59,736 nucleotides of DNA. It comes from an uncultured Lachnospiraceae bacterium. Its GTDB lineage: Bacteria > Bacillota > Clostridia > Lachnospirales > Lachnospiraceae. The DNA lies in NCBI GenBank assembly GCA_910577045.1, contig CAJTLB010000020.1, positions 1-59,736 of the forward strand. Reading direction: 5' to 3'. A program made the position numbers and the translations under genes. The number at the start of each line of letters is the position of its first letter. Within the stretch, counting starts at the first letter, position 1. Below, piece after piece: positions 1 through 7,838 of this stretch. Below the pieces are notes generated by a model. It had not been told where the DNA came from. It worked only from the letters and a program-made list of their open reading frames with translations, and did not search any database.

Positions 1-168
1 TTTCATGAATCCGCTTTTTCCATGATGCTGATAGCATCGAACCCAAAGCAGCACAGATGCAACTCCTACACCATATTTATCGGCGATACATTGGAATCCG
101 CCTTCTCCATTCAAATAGGCTTCAGCAATCATAATCTTAAACTCTGATGAGTATTTAGGCTTTGACAT
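1..168 (-). CDS. IS3-family transposase OrfA, N-terminal part (partial)
   Basis: The first 56 codons of a small helix-turn-helix DNA-binding protein, running off the left edge. The protein starts MSKPKYSSEFK and continues with the pattern 'IADKYGV...VLLWVRCYQHHG'. This is the Tnp_1/HTH_28 layout of IS3-family OrfA, which binds the element's ends. ATG at 166-168 is chosen because a G-rich purine stretch (rc of ccccctt) sits just upstream and the IS terminus follows. OrfB with the DDE integrase core would lie to the left and is not visible. Confidence 0.78.
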   Translation of the reverse strand, partial: MSKPKYSSEFKIMIAEAYLNGEGGFQCIADKYGVGVASVLLWVRCYQHHGKSGFMK

Positions 169-232
169 AAAAACCCCCTTAAATAGCTTTTGGTTATTTG
201 CCTTGTCTACTTAAGGGGTATCATATCAGTGC
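1..232 (-). mobile_element. End of an IS3-family insertion sequence, cut by the window edge
   Basis: The end of an IS element, with the transposase reading inward on the minus strand. The outer boundary is placed near 232, where the minus strand reads TGCACTGATATGATACCCC, a TG-starting terminal sequence like those of Clostridial IS3 elements. The motif ccccctta at 174-181 and its partner ttaaggggt at 211-219 add a short internal inverted repeat. The other end and the target-site duplication lie outside the window. The element sits directly upstream of a decayed regulatory locus. Confidence 0.72.
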
Positions 233-266
233 AAAAAATTAGCCTTTATTTTTAAGGAGGCAGGCT

Positions 267-1112
267 TTGAAATATAAGATATTATTTGTAGATGATGACA
301 AAGCATTAATTAAAATGTTAAACCAATATTTTTTGATAAAAGGATATGAGATAAGGGCAGCATTAAGCGGGTTAGAAGCTATAGAAAAAGTGAAAGAAAA
401 ACCAGATATAATTTTATTGGATATTAATATGCCAGGAATGGATGGGGTAGAAGTATGCAAAAAAATACGGGATAAAATTTCTAGCCCAATTATTTTCCTT
501 ACAGCGAAGGTAGAAGAACCAGATCGGATAAATGGCTTACTTTCGGGAGGTGATGACTATATTGTAAAACCATTTAGTTTAAAAGAATTAGAAGCTAGGG
601 TGGTGGCACATTTAAAACGGGAAGAACGCCATAGGAATGAAGCCGTTTATCGGTTTTATAAGGGGTTAATTATAGATTATTCGGAGAAAAAGGTACAAAT
701 TGAAAATCAAATAGTACCATTTACAAAAAAGGGGTTTTCTATCCGAAAAACAATTGTATTATATATATTTATAACATTAATAGTTAGTTATATATTAAGT
801 TATTTTGTGATACATCAGGCAAGGTGGGAACAGCAGGGGGTTTGGCAAAAATATATGGAAGGCGTTTCTATAAAAGAACGCCCTAACCAGTTAGAAATGA
901 GTGATAAAGATAGATGGATATCTGAATTATGTGATTTCTTGCAGACATATAGTATTTTATTAATTACTTCTGTAGGAGTTGTTTTTGCTGTTTGTTTATT
1001 TTATAAAAATAAACTACAAGATCCATTAAAAGAATTATCAAAAGCATTGGAAGAAATTGGAAATAATAATTTAGACTTTAAAAGAAATTGTGTGAAAAGC
1101 CCACTCCTTTAG
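267..1112 (+). pseudogene. Response regulator fused by deletion to a histidine kinase N-terminus
   Basis: TTG start at 267 with AAGGAGG about 8 bases upstream. Residues 1-120 are a good receiver domain (VDDDKA, phosphoacceptor in LLDINMPGMDG, switch region LTAK, KPF). A truncated OmpR-type winged helix follows (GLIIDYSEKKV...VPFTKKGF). At about residue 157 the sequence jumps into a sensor kinase N-terminus: a membrane helix around residues 163-185, an extracytoplasmic loop, a second helix around 224-246, and a HAMP-like end (PLKELSKALEEIG). The DNA-binding helices and the whole kinase catalytic core are missing. I read this as a deletion chimera of an adjacent RR-HK gene pair of the bacitracin/lantibiotic-response type. 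A translated chimera would be membrane-bound and unlikely to regulate DNA. Confidence 0.75.
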
Positions 1113-1118
1113 GTAAAT

Positions 1119-1325
1119 ATGGCAGAAGGGCATATATGGAATTGTAAAATAAAAGATGAAACAGAAGCAAGGCGGTTAGGGCAAAGTTATTATATCTCTT
1201 CTAAACAGTATGTGGAAAGTGGGATGAAAATAAGAATAATTTCTAAGAATAAGCCAGATATAATATGCAGCCAGGCAGAACCAAGCTTAGAAGATGCTTA
1301 TATGTATATAACAAATTTGGGATAA
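1119..1325 (+). pseudogene. C-terminal remnant of an ABC transporter ATP-binding protein
   Basis: 68 codons matching only the accessory C-terminal region of ABC-2 type (bacitracin/lantibiotic export) ATPases: an opening like AEGHIWNC, a middle with SGMKIRIISK, and the closing pattern AEPSLEDAYMYI seen at the end of such proteins. No Walker A, signature or Walker B motif is present. It starts 6 bases after the chimeric regulator stops, so a second deletion appears to have removed the kinase catalytic domain and most of the ATPase. Function is presumed lost. Confidence 0.65.
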
Positions 1326-1362
1326 AACATTTATTATATAAAAGAAATTAAAAAAGTTCTAT

Positions 1363-1391
1363 TTCACTTTCCAAAAAACTTGTGCTACAAT
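1363..1391 (+). promoter_or_regulatory. Possible promoter for the PseH-like unit
   Basis: A -10-like TACAAT (1386-1391) lies 17 bases after a weak -35-like TTCACT (1363-1368), about 60 bases upstream of the acetyltransferase start. The -35 match is poor, so this is tentative. Confidence 0.35.
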
Positions 1392-1451
1392 ATAAATGTT
1401 TTTGGAATATAATAACATAGTTTCTGCTAAAAGGGGTGTGTATTTATTGAT

Positions 1452-1919
1452 ATGGCTGCATTATCGGATATTTATTTACAGGAAGCGACAGAAGCGGATA
1501 GCAGGTTGCTTTTTGAATGGGTAAATGATCCTGTTGCCCGGCGTAATGCTTTCCAAACGGCATATATTCCCTATGAAAAACATATGGAATGGTTCCATAA
1601 CATATTAAATGACCATGCCGTTAAGCAGTATATTTTATATTATAAGGGAATTCCAGTAGGGCAGGTTCGGTTAAATATAGAAGATGGCATAGGGCTGATT
1701 GATTATAGTATTGCTCCAGATATGCGGGGGCAAGGGTTTGGTGTTTTGGCATTGAATTTAATACAAGAGAGGGCAAAAAAGGAGATAATAGAAATAATAA
1801 AATTGGTGGGGCAAGTAAAATATGAGAATACTGCTTCGATAAAAGTATTTGAACATTGTGGGTATGTTCCAAGGAAGGAAAAGGAATATATTATATTTAC
1901 CTTAGATTTAAGGCAATAA
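1452..1919 (+). CDS. pseH: GNAT N-acetyltransferase, PseH-like
   Basis: A 155-residue GNAT-fold acetyltransferase. PseH uses acetyl-CoA to acetylate the 4-amino group of UDP-4-amino-4,6-dideoxy-N-acetyl-altrosamine in pseudaminic acid synthesis. The sequence begins with the LQEATEADSRLLFEWVNDP pattern typical of the acetyltransferase often fused to PseG, then has the acetyl-CoA loop MRGQGFGVLAL (about residues 97-107) and the C-terminal ENTASIKVFEHCGY motif. The other pse genes at 13410-19849 lack an intact acetyltransferase, which supports the PseH call although the gene lies 12 kb away. It leads a three-gene unit with a formyltransferase and a deacetylase. Another amino-sugar acetyltransferase role is possible. 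Confidence 0.72.
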   Translation: MAALSDIYLQEATEADSRLLFEWVNDPVARRNAFQTAYIPYEKHMEWFHNILNDHAVKQYILYYKGIPVGQVRLNIEDGIGLIDYSIAPDMRGQGFGVLALNLIQERAKKEIIEIIKLVGQVKYENTASIKVFEHCGYVPRKEKEYIIFTLDLRQ

Positions 1920-1956
1920 TATAATATTTATTTATATATAGGGAGGAAACATATTA

Positions 1957-2646
1957 GTGAAAGTTATTATAGCAACAATAAAGTCATGGAATATGGAATA
2001 TGCTAAGGAATTACAAAGGCAGCAAAAAGGGATACATACTATCCGTATTTTTACAAAAAAAGAGGAACTTACATATAACAATGTACATGAGTTTGATCCA
2101 GATTATATTTTTCTTCCCCATTGGTCTTATTATATTCCAGAGGAAATTACAGAAAGATGGGAGTGTGTCGTATTCCATATGACAGATTTACCATATGGGA
2201 GGGGCGGCAGCCCTTTGCAGAACCTAATTGTACGGGGGCATAAAGATACAAAAATTTCTGCAATCCGTGTAACGGCACAGCTTGATGGCGGGCCAGTTTA
2301 TATGAAAAAGCCATTATCTTTGGAAGGGACAGCACAAGAAATTTTTATCCGTTGTGCAAATGTGGTTTTTCACGAGATGATACCTTGTTTTTTACAAGAA
2401 AAACGAAATGCCGTGCCACAGAGTGGGGAAGCGGTAGTATTTAAACGCAGAAAGCCAGAAGACAGTGAAATAAAAGGGGATATGGAATTAAGCACAATTT
2501 ATAATTATATCCGTATGTTAGATGCAGAAGGGTATCCAAGGGCATATATTGATTATGGGGAATATCGGTTACAATTTGAAGAAGCAAAGTTTGATAATTG
2601 CGGGGAATGGCTAGAGGCAAAAGTAAGGTTCCAGAAAAAAGGATAG
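1957..2646 (+). CDS. Sugar N-formyltransferase-like protein (methionyl-tRNA formyltransferase fold)
   Basis: 229 residues, GTG start at 1957 with GGGAGGA upstream. The N-terminal half resembles the formyl-tetrahydrofolate-binding fold, with DYIFLPHWSYYIP and then FHMTDLPYGRGGSPLQN, which matches the His/Asp-containing active-site region of formyltransferases. Residues from about 150 on form a distinct C-terminal domain. Members found in nonulosonic acid and surface-sugar clusters formylate an amino sugar rather than Met-tRNA. It is too short for Fmt (about 310) and sits between an amino-sugar acetyltransferase and a PIG-L deacetylase, so the inferred role is N-formylation of a sugar amine. 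The exact substrate is unknown. Confidence 0.75.
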   Translation: MKVIIATIKSWNMEYAKELQRQQKGIHTIRIFTKKEELTYNNVHEFDPDYIFLPHWSYYIPEEITERWECVVFHMTDLPYGRGGSPLQNLIVRGHKDTKISAIRVTAQLDGGPVYMKKPLSLEGTAQEIFIRCANVVFHEMIPCFLQEKRNAVPQSGEAVVFKRRKPEDSEIKGDMELSTIYNYIRMLDAEGYPRAYIDYGEYRLQFEEAKFDNCGEWLEAKVRFQKKG

Positions 2647-2681
2647 AAATTTTATTGGCAGAATGGCATAGGGAGGTTATT

Positions 2682-3371
2682 ATGAAGACAGTTTTAGTAG
2701 TAGCGGCACATCCAGATGATGAAATTTTGGGTGTTGGCGGTACAGTAGCATGGCATGTGGCAGAAGGCGATTGTGTATATGCGTTAATTTTGGGGGAGGG
2801 GCAGACTTCACGCGGCATGCACAGGGAAGATATGGGCAGGGAAGTGGTAGAACAGCTTCACCAGAATACCATGGAAAGTGCAAAAGCAGTGGGATATAAA
2901 GATGTATTTTTTGCAGATTTCCCAGATAACCGTTTTGACCAAGTAGATTTATTGGATATAGTAAAAGTGGTAGAGAAATACATAAAAGAGTGTAAGCCGC
3001 AGATTATTTATACACATTTTAGCGGAGATTTGAATATTGACCATCAATATACAGTAAGGGCAGTTTTAACTGCAACGCGGCCGATTGGTACATATTGCGT
3101 GGAAGAGATATATGCGTTTGAAACACTTTCCTCCTCAGAATGGAATTTTGATTATTCTGCACAGCCAGCCTTTTGCCCAAATGTGTTTGTAGATATTTCG
3201 CAATATTATATAAAAAAAGAACAGGCAATGAATTGCTATATTTCAGAACTATGCCAGTTCCCACATCCAAGGAGTTTGACGGGAATGGATGTGTTGTCCA
3301 AAATGCGCGGCATGGCAGCAGGGACAGAACGAGCAGAGGCATTTATGCTTTTGCGGAAAATAGTAAAATAA
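2682..3371 (+). CDS. PIG-L family N-acetylglucosaminyl deacetylase
   Basis: 229 residues. Members hydrolyse N-acetyl groups from sugars using zinc. The AHPDDE motif near residue 10 supplies the metal-binding His and Asp residues, and HFSGDLNIDHQYT (about 107-119) supplies the distal His. The start is ATG 2682 because GGGAGG lies at 2671-2676; an upstream in-frame ATG at 2598 would overlap the preceding gene and has no good ribosome site. It is the last gene of the unit before a strong hairpin. Together with the formyltransferase it could swap an acetyl for a formyl group on one sugar position (inference). Confidence 0.82.
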   Translation: MKTVLVVAAHPDDEILGVGGTVAWHVAEGDCVYALILGEGQTSRGMHREDMGREVVEQLHQNTMESAKAVGYKDVFFADFPDNRFDQVDLLDIVKVVEKYIKECKPQIIYTHFSGDLNIDHQYTVRAVLTATRPIGTYCVEEIYAFETLSSSEWNFDYSAQPAFCPNVFVDISQYYIKKEQAMNCYISELCQFPHPRSLTGMDVLSKMRGMAAGTERAEAFMLLRKIVK

Positions 3372-3393
3372 AGGATAAGTAAAAGCTGGGGGC

Positions 3394-3437
3394 AAAAAAC
3401 CACTCCGAAAAAGTATACTTTTTCGGAGTGGTTTTTT
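3394..3437. terminator. 44-base perfect palindrome ending in a T run
   Basis: Left arm 3394-3415 is the exact reverse complement of right arm 3416-3437 with no spacer. It is A-rich on the left and T-rich on the right, like a bidirectional intrinsic terminator, and follows the PIG-L stop by 22 bases. The centre AAAAAGTATACTTTTT is shared with a second palindrome at 3520-3547. Confidence 0.75.
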
Positions 3438-3743
3438 CTTATGCTATTTTACCATACTTCACGGATTTTTCAAGGGCTTTTTTTCAGATTTTCTGTACAA
3501 CTTGCACAAAGGATAGTGGATTCTCAAAAAGTATACTTTTTGAGAATGAGTTACTAAGTTGCACAAGGTTTCTATATGGAAGTATGGAGAGGGAATAAGA
3601 GATTGTTCTAAGGAGCAGCTTTATAGGTACAGTACCACCTAGAAAATAGCTATTTTCTAAAGAAGCCAAAAGGCAAGTTGTACTGGGAGTTATTATAGAT
3701 TGCTGTGGAAATACTAAATATAATTAGGAAAGAGAAAAACGAG
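3438..3743 (+). promoter_or_regulatory. Palindrome-rich leader before the polysaccharide operon
   Basis: A gene-free stretch of about 300 bases holding several nested symmetrical elements: a 28-base perfect palindrome (3520-3547), GGTACAGTACC (3626-3636), a 20-base perfect palindrome (3640-3659), and an 11-base inverted pair GTACAACTTGC / GCAAGTTGTAC (3495-3505 and 3673-3683) that encloses them all. AACTTGCACAAAGG (3499-3512) is partly repeated near 3556. As RNA this could fold into a closed multi-hairpin structure. It could be a processive antitermination leader or attenuator for the 16-kb operon; recombination sites are an alternative. A tiny ORF of 11 codons begins near 3577, with no clear ribosome site. 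Confidence 0.5.
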
Positions 3744-5015
3744 ATGAAACAGAAGATTTCGTTCAGTCCACCAGATATTACTGATATGGAGATTGCAGCA
3801 GTAGAAGAAGTCCTACGTTCTGGCTGGATTACAACAGGGGCAAAAGTAAAAGAGTTAGAGGGAAAACTAGCTGATTTTTTGCAAGTACATAAGGTAGTAT
3901 GTTTAGCATCTGCTACGTCTGCTGAGGAGTTAATATTTCGTATTCTTGGTATTGGACCAGGTGATGAAGTAATTGTGCCAGCTTATACTTATACGGCCTC
4001 AGCCGCAGCGGCAATTCATGTTGGGGCAAAGGTAGTTTTTGTAGATGCACAGCTAGGCTCAACAGAGATGGATTATGAACAATTAGAAACTGCTATTACA
4101 CCAGCGACTAAAGCAATTGTTTCAGTAGATTTGGGTGGAGTTTTATGCGATTATAAAAAAATATTTTCTGTAGTGGAAAAAAAGAAGGAAATATTTGTTC
4201 CTTTACATAATTGTAATGATGTATTGAGTAGTTTGGGTAGCCGAATTCAAGAGACAATTGGACGGATTGTAGTAATCGCAGATTGTGCGCACGCGTTGGG
4301 GAGTTATCAAATAGAGAATGGTAAGAAAATAATGGCAGGTGCAATTGCCGATTTTTCTTTTTTTTCTTTTCATGCGGTAAAAAATTTGACTACCGGGGAA
4401 GGGGGCGCTGCTTGCTGGAAGTCTATACATGGAGTAAGTGATGAAGAACTATATTATTTTTTCCAGTTGCTTTCTTTACATGGGCAGAGCAAAGATGCCT
4501 GGGCTAAAATTCAACCAGGCGCATGGGAATATGATATTGTTGGCCCCTGGTATAAATGTAATATGACAGATATTATGGCAGCAATTGGGATAAAACAGTT
4601 GGAACGTTATAAAATACTTTTACAGAGACGAAAAGAAATTATTGAGGTTTATGATAATTTTTGTGACAAATTGGGGATTAAGCACATTCACCATTTTAGT
4701 CCAGTGCAATATTCTTGTGGACATTTATATCTTACTCATATTCCTGGTATTCATGACAGGCAGCGCCGGGAAATTATTCGAGTAATGGCAGAAAAAGGAA
4801 TTATGTGTAATGTACATTATAAACCACTTCCTATGATGACAGCTTACCATTTATTAGGAGAAACAATAGAAAATTATCCAAACAGTTATGCCTTATATGA
4901 AAATGAGATTTCATTACCACTTCATACTTTGCTGCGTGATGAAGAGATAGAATATCTTTTAGGCTGCCTAAAAGAAGCAGTAAAGCCATATTTTACGAAG
5001 AATAATAGGCACTGA
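3744..5015 (+). CDS. DegT/DnrJ/EryC1 family sugar aminotransferase
   Basis: A 423-residue PLP-dependent aminotransferase of the nucleotide-sugar class, which makes 4-amino (or 3-amino) sugars from keto-sugars. The catalytic lysine lies in FHAVKNLTTGEGG, and a Schiff-base-supporting ADCAHALGS aspartate precedes it. The N-terminus has the family opening 'EEVLRSGWITTGAKVKELE'. ATG 3744 is chosen, giving MKQKISFSPP; the GTG at 3705 would add 13 residues without a good ribosome site. It is distinct from the PseC aminotransferase at 14419 and sits next to the initiating transferase, so it may make the first, amino-containing sugar of the repeat unit (as PglE does for PglC). Donor identity is inferred. 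Confidence 0.85.
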   Translation: MKQKISFSPPDITDMEIAAVEEVLRSGWITTGAKVKELEGKLADFLQVHKVVCLASATSAEELIFRILGIGPGDEVIVPAYTYTASAAAAIHVGAKVVFVDAQLGSTEMDYEQLETAITPATKAIVSVDLGGVLCDYKKIFSVVEKKKEIFVPLHNCNDVLSSLGSRIQETIGRIVVIADCAHALGSYQIENGKKIMAGAIADFSFFSFHAVKNLTTGEGGAACWKSIHGVSDEELYYFFQLLSLHGQSKDAWAKIQPGAWEYDIVGPWYKCNMTDIMAAIGIKQLERYKILLQRRKEIIEVYDNFCDKLGIKHIHHFSPVQYSCGHLYLTHIPGIHDRQRREIIRVMAEKGIMCNVHYKPLPMMTAYHLLGETIENYPNSYALYENEISLPLHTLLRDEEIEYLLGCLKEAVKPYFTKNNRH

Positions 5016-5030
5016 TAGGGAGGATAATAA

Positions 5031-5750
5031 ATGAGCCATAAGTGCTGCATACTGCAAAAATGGGAAGATTTGCCAGATTTTATGAGAACGCCAGAGGTTA
5101 GGCCTTATTATAATAATTTAGATAGAAAAAGATGGAGTTTGAGATTAAAGAAAGTATTTGATATTTCTGTTGCAGGAATCATTATTTGTTTTTTTTGTAT
5201 TCCAATGATACTAATAGGAATAGCAATAAAATTGGACAGCTCTGGACCTGTATTTTTTAGGCAAGAACGTGTAACAACATATGGTAAACCATTTTTAATT
5301 TATAAATTTCGTACAATGGTCTTTGATATAGAGAAGGCTGGAATAGGCGTAACTTTACAGGAAGATCCAAGGATTACTAGATTGGGAAAGATACTTCGTA
5401 AATATCGGATAGATGAAGTGCCACAGCTTATTAATATTATACGGGGAGAAATGAGTTTTGTGGGAACAAGACCAGAATTACCTTTATTTGTTAGACAATA
5501 TACGCCAGAAATGATGGCAACCTTATTGTTGCCAGCAGGTGTTACTAGTAAAGCAAGCATAAAATATAAAGATGAAGCAACTTTATTTGATAAAGCAGTT
5601 TGTGCAGAAGAAATATATATAAAAAAGGTTCTTCCAGAGAAAATGAAAATAAACCTAGAGGCAATTAAAGAATTTTCTTTATTGGGAGAATTAGAAATAA
5701 TGGGAAAAACAGTTTGGGCAGTAATAGGAAAGGTGGCAGAGAATAGATGA
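5031..5750 (+). CDS. Bacterial sugar transferase, initiating phosphoglycosyltransferase (PglC/WcaJ class)
   Basis: 239 residues. Transfers a phospho-sugar from a UDP-sugar to undecaprenyl phosphate at the inner face of the membrane, the first step of repeat-unit assembly. Visible family features are the basic SLRLKKVFDI entry, one hydrophobic re-entrant or membrane segment (about 45-65), SSGPVFFRQERV, YKFRTM, and DEVPQLINIIRGEMSFVGTRPE. AGGGAGG precedes the ATG. The neighbouring aminotransferase suggests an amino-sugar donor such as a diNAc-bacillosamine-like compound (inference). The gene overlaps the next glycosyltransferase by four bases (ATGA). Confidence 0.92.
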   Translation: MSHKCCILQKWEDLPDFMRTPEVRPYYNNLDRKRWSLRLKKVFDISVAGIIICFFCIPMILIGIAIKLDSSGPVFFRQERVTTYGKPFLIYKFRTMVFDIEKAGIGVTLQEDPRITRLGKILRKYRIDEVPQLINIIRGEMSFVGTRPELPLFVRQYTPEMMATLLLPAGVTSKASIKYKDEATLFDKAVCAEEIYIKKVLPEKMKINLEAIKEFSLLGELEIMGKTVWAVIGKVAENR

Positions 5751-6754
5751 CAGAGTTTCTGATAACCTTTTGTGTGGTGGCTTATAATGAAGAGAAAAAT
5801 TTGGGTAGACTTTTGGAAAATGTATATAGCCAAAGTTATAGCCATAATCTAATAGAAGTAATCTTAGTAGACAGTGGGTCTATAGATGCGACAAGGAATA
5901 TTATGGAACAGTTTCAAAATAAGTATAGCCAGGAGTTTTATGGGATACAAGTATTGAATAATCCAAAGAGAACTCTTCCAGCTGGTTGGAATATTGTACT
6001 GGAACATTATCATGGAGATGCTGTAGTGCGCGTAGATGCTCACGCAGAGATACCAAAGGATTTTTTAGAAAAAAATGTTATACATTTAGAAGCAGGAGAT
6101 TTTATATGTGGTGGATATCGGCCTAATATTATAGATGAAGATACTCCGTGGAAACGAGTATTGCTTGCAGCAGAAACATCTGCATTTGGCAGTAGTTTTG
6201 CAGATTTTCGCCGAAAGGGAAAAAACAGGAGTGTTTCATCTGTGTTCCATGGAGCATATAAAAGAGAAGTATTTGAACAAGTGGGCAATTATAATGAAAT
6301 GTTAATTCGGACAGAAGATAATGAAATTCACTATAGGATGAGAAAAGCAGGATATAAAATTCAGTTTTATCCAGATATTATTTCTTATGAACATACCAGA
6401 AATACTATAAGAAAGATGATAAGGCAGAAATATGAAAATGGTTATTGGATAGGTAAAACATTGGGAATAGTGCCAGAATGTATATCATTTTTTTATTTAG
6501 TACCATTATTTTTTATAATAGGAATAGCTATAACAGGAATTTTGACGTTTTTTGGTTTATGGCAGGCAGGCGTATTAATGTGGGCAATATATGGGATAAC
6601 TTGTATAAGTATGACGTTAGCAATAGTATGGATTGAACCAAAATCGTCTTTGTGTTTTGTGCTATTGCCTGCAATATTCTTTATAATCCATATTAGTTAT
6701 GGGATAGGGACTAGTCTAGGATTAATCCAAATATTACTAAAAAAAGGGGAATAA
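5747..6754 (+). CDS. Family 2 glycosyltransferase with C-terminal membrane helices
   Basis: 335 residues. A GT-A domain at about 1-230 begins FCVVAYNEEKNLGRLLENV, has the VRVDAHAEIP acidic metal motif (DXD-like DAH) and the acceptor-site RTEDNEIHYRMRKAGY pattern. Three hydrophobic segments follow at about 245-320. The layout resembles ExoA-type succinoglycan glucosyltransferases, membrane-attached enzymes that extend lipid-linked repeat units. Translationally coupled to the preceding initiating transferase. Donor sugar not determinable. Confidence 0.87.
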   Translation: MTEFLITFCVVAYNEEKNLGRLLENVYSQSYSHNLIEVILVDSGSIDATRNIMEQFQNKYSQEFYGIQVLNNPKRTLPAGWNIVLEHYHGDAVVRVDAHAEIPKDFLEKNVIHLEAGDFICGGYRPNIIDEDTPWKRVLLAAETSAFGSSFADFRRKGKNRSVSSVFHGAYKREVFEQVGNYNEMLIRTEDNEIHYRMRKAGYKIQFYPDIISYEHTRNTIRKMIRQKYENGYWIGKTLGIVPECISFFYLVPLFFIIGIAITGILTFFGLWQAGVLMWAIYGITCISMTLAIVWIEPKSSLCFVLLPAIFFIIHISYGIGTSLGLIQILLKKGE

Positions 6755-6755
6755 C

Positions 6756-7820
6756 ATGGTTATACTTCATATTGCTTCGATTGAAAATAGCTCATATAGT
6801 GGTGTATGTGTAGTTGTACCACAACATTTGAAAGCTCAATCTAAATTTGCAACAATAGGGTTTATTAATATTTCAAATAAAAAAATAGCAAATATTACTA
6901 CTCAAATAAAATATAAAAGATTATTTCATTTATTAAAATTGCCAGAGCCTTTTAATAAGCCAGATATTGTTATTTTTCATGAAGCATATCGTATAGATTA
7001 TTTATATATTGGAAAAGTTTTAAAATATTATCATATTCCTTATATTATTATTCCCCATGGTGAGTTAAGCAAAGGGGCACAACAGAAAAAACATATAAAA
7101 AAGTCTATAGCGAATTTTTTATTTTTTAATAATTTTATCAATAATGCAGCAGCATTACAATGCTTGTCACAAATAGAGTATGAAAATACATATTTTGGTA
7201 AAAAAAAGTATATAGGGACAAATGGTATAATTATTCCTATTGAAGAAAAGAGTATTTTTAATAAGGAAAAAGTAAAATTTTTGTATATTGGGCGTTTAGA
7301 TGCCTATCAAAAAGGGTTGGATTTGATGTTAGATGCTATTGAGGCGGAAAATAACTTTATTAGAAAAAATAATACTAAATTTTATATATATGGCCCAAAT
7401 AATAAAAAAGAAATGTGTCATTTGCAAAAATGGGTTCAAGAAAGAAATATAAATGATATTGTAGAATTGAGTGAAGGAATATCAGGGGAAAGAAAAAAAG
7501 AAGTTTTATTGGATACAGATATTTTTATTCAGACATCACGGTTTGAAGGGATGCCTATGGGAATATTAGAGGCATTAAGCTATGGAATTCCATGTTTAAT
7601 TACAGAAGGAACTACATTAGGGGAAATGGTAGAAAAAGCAGATGCAGGCTGGAAAACAGAAACGACATCATATGATATAGCAATTGCGATAAGAAAGGTT
7701 ATTCTTCAAAGAGATAAATGGAAGGAAAAAGGAAAAAATGCAAGGAAGTTTGTGGAAAGAATGTTTAATTGGGATGTAATTGCTAAAGACACAATAAAAA
7801 TGTATCAAAAAATCTGCTAA
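6756..7820 (+). CDS. Family 4 glycosyltransferase
   Basis: 354 residues of GT-B fold. The C-terminal nucleotide-sugar half carries FLYIGRLDAYQKGLDLMLDA and the family-defining RFEGMPMGILEALSYGIP with the catalytic EX7E-type glutamates. The N-terminal half has HEAYRIDYLYIGKVL and IIPHGELSKGA, acceptor-binding patterns of group 1 transferases. Starts one base after the preceding stop. Very low G+C even for this window, a common feature of serotype-specific glycan genes. It retains its anomeric linkage; donor and linkage are unknown. Confidence 0.88.
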   Translation: MVILHIASIENSSYSGVCVVVPQHLKAQSKFATIGFINISNKKIANITTQIKYKRLFHLLKLPEPFNKPDIVIFHEAYRIDYLYIGKVLKYYHIPYIIIPHGELSKGAQQKKHIKKSIANFLFFNNFINNAAALQCLSQIEYENTYFGKKKYIGTNGIIIPIEEKSIFNKEKVKFLYIGRLDAYQKGLDLMLDAIEAENNFIRKNNTKFYIYGPNNKKEMCHLQKWVQERNINDIVELSEGISGERKKEVLLDTDIFIQTSRFEGMPMGILEALSYGIPCLITEGTTLGEMVEKADAGWKTETTSYDIAIAIRKVILQRDKWKEKGKNARKFVERMFNWDVIAKDTIKMYQKIC

Positions 7821-7838
7821 TGCTTTAGGGAGAATTAC

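Noticed and set aside
2441..2818. Minus-strand open frames across the tailoring cassette
   Set aside because: They are shadows of well-supported plus-strand genes and lack ribosome sites.
3495..3683. Invertible promoter as the main explanation of the palindromes
   Set aside because: Only an 11-base repeat bounds the segment, no recombinase gene is nearby and no clear promoter lies inside, so RNA structure is preferred.
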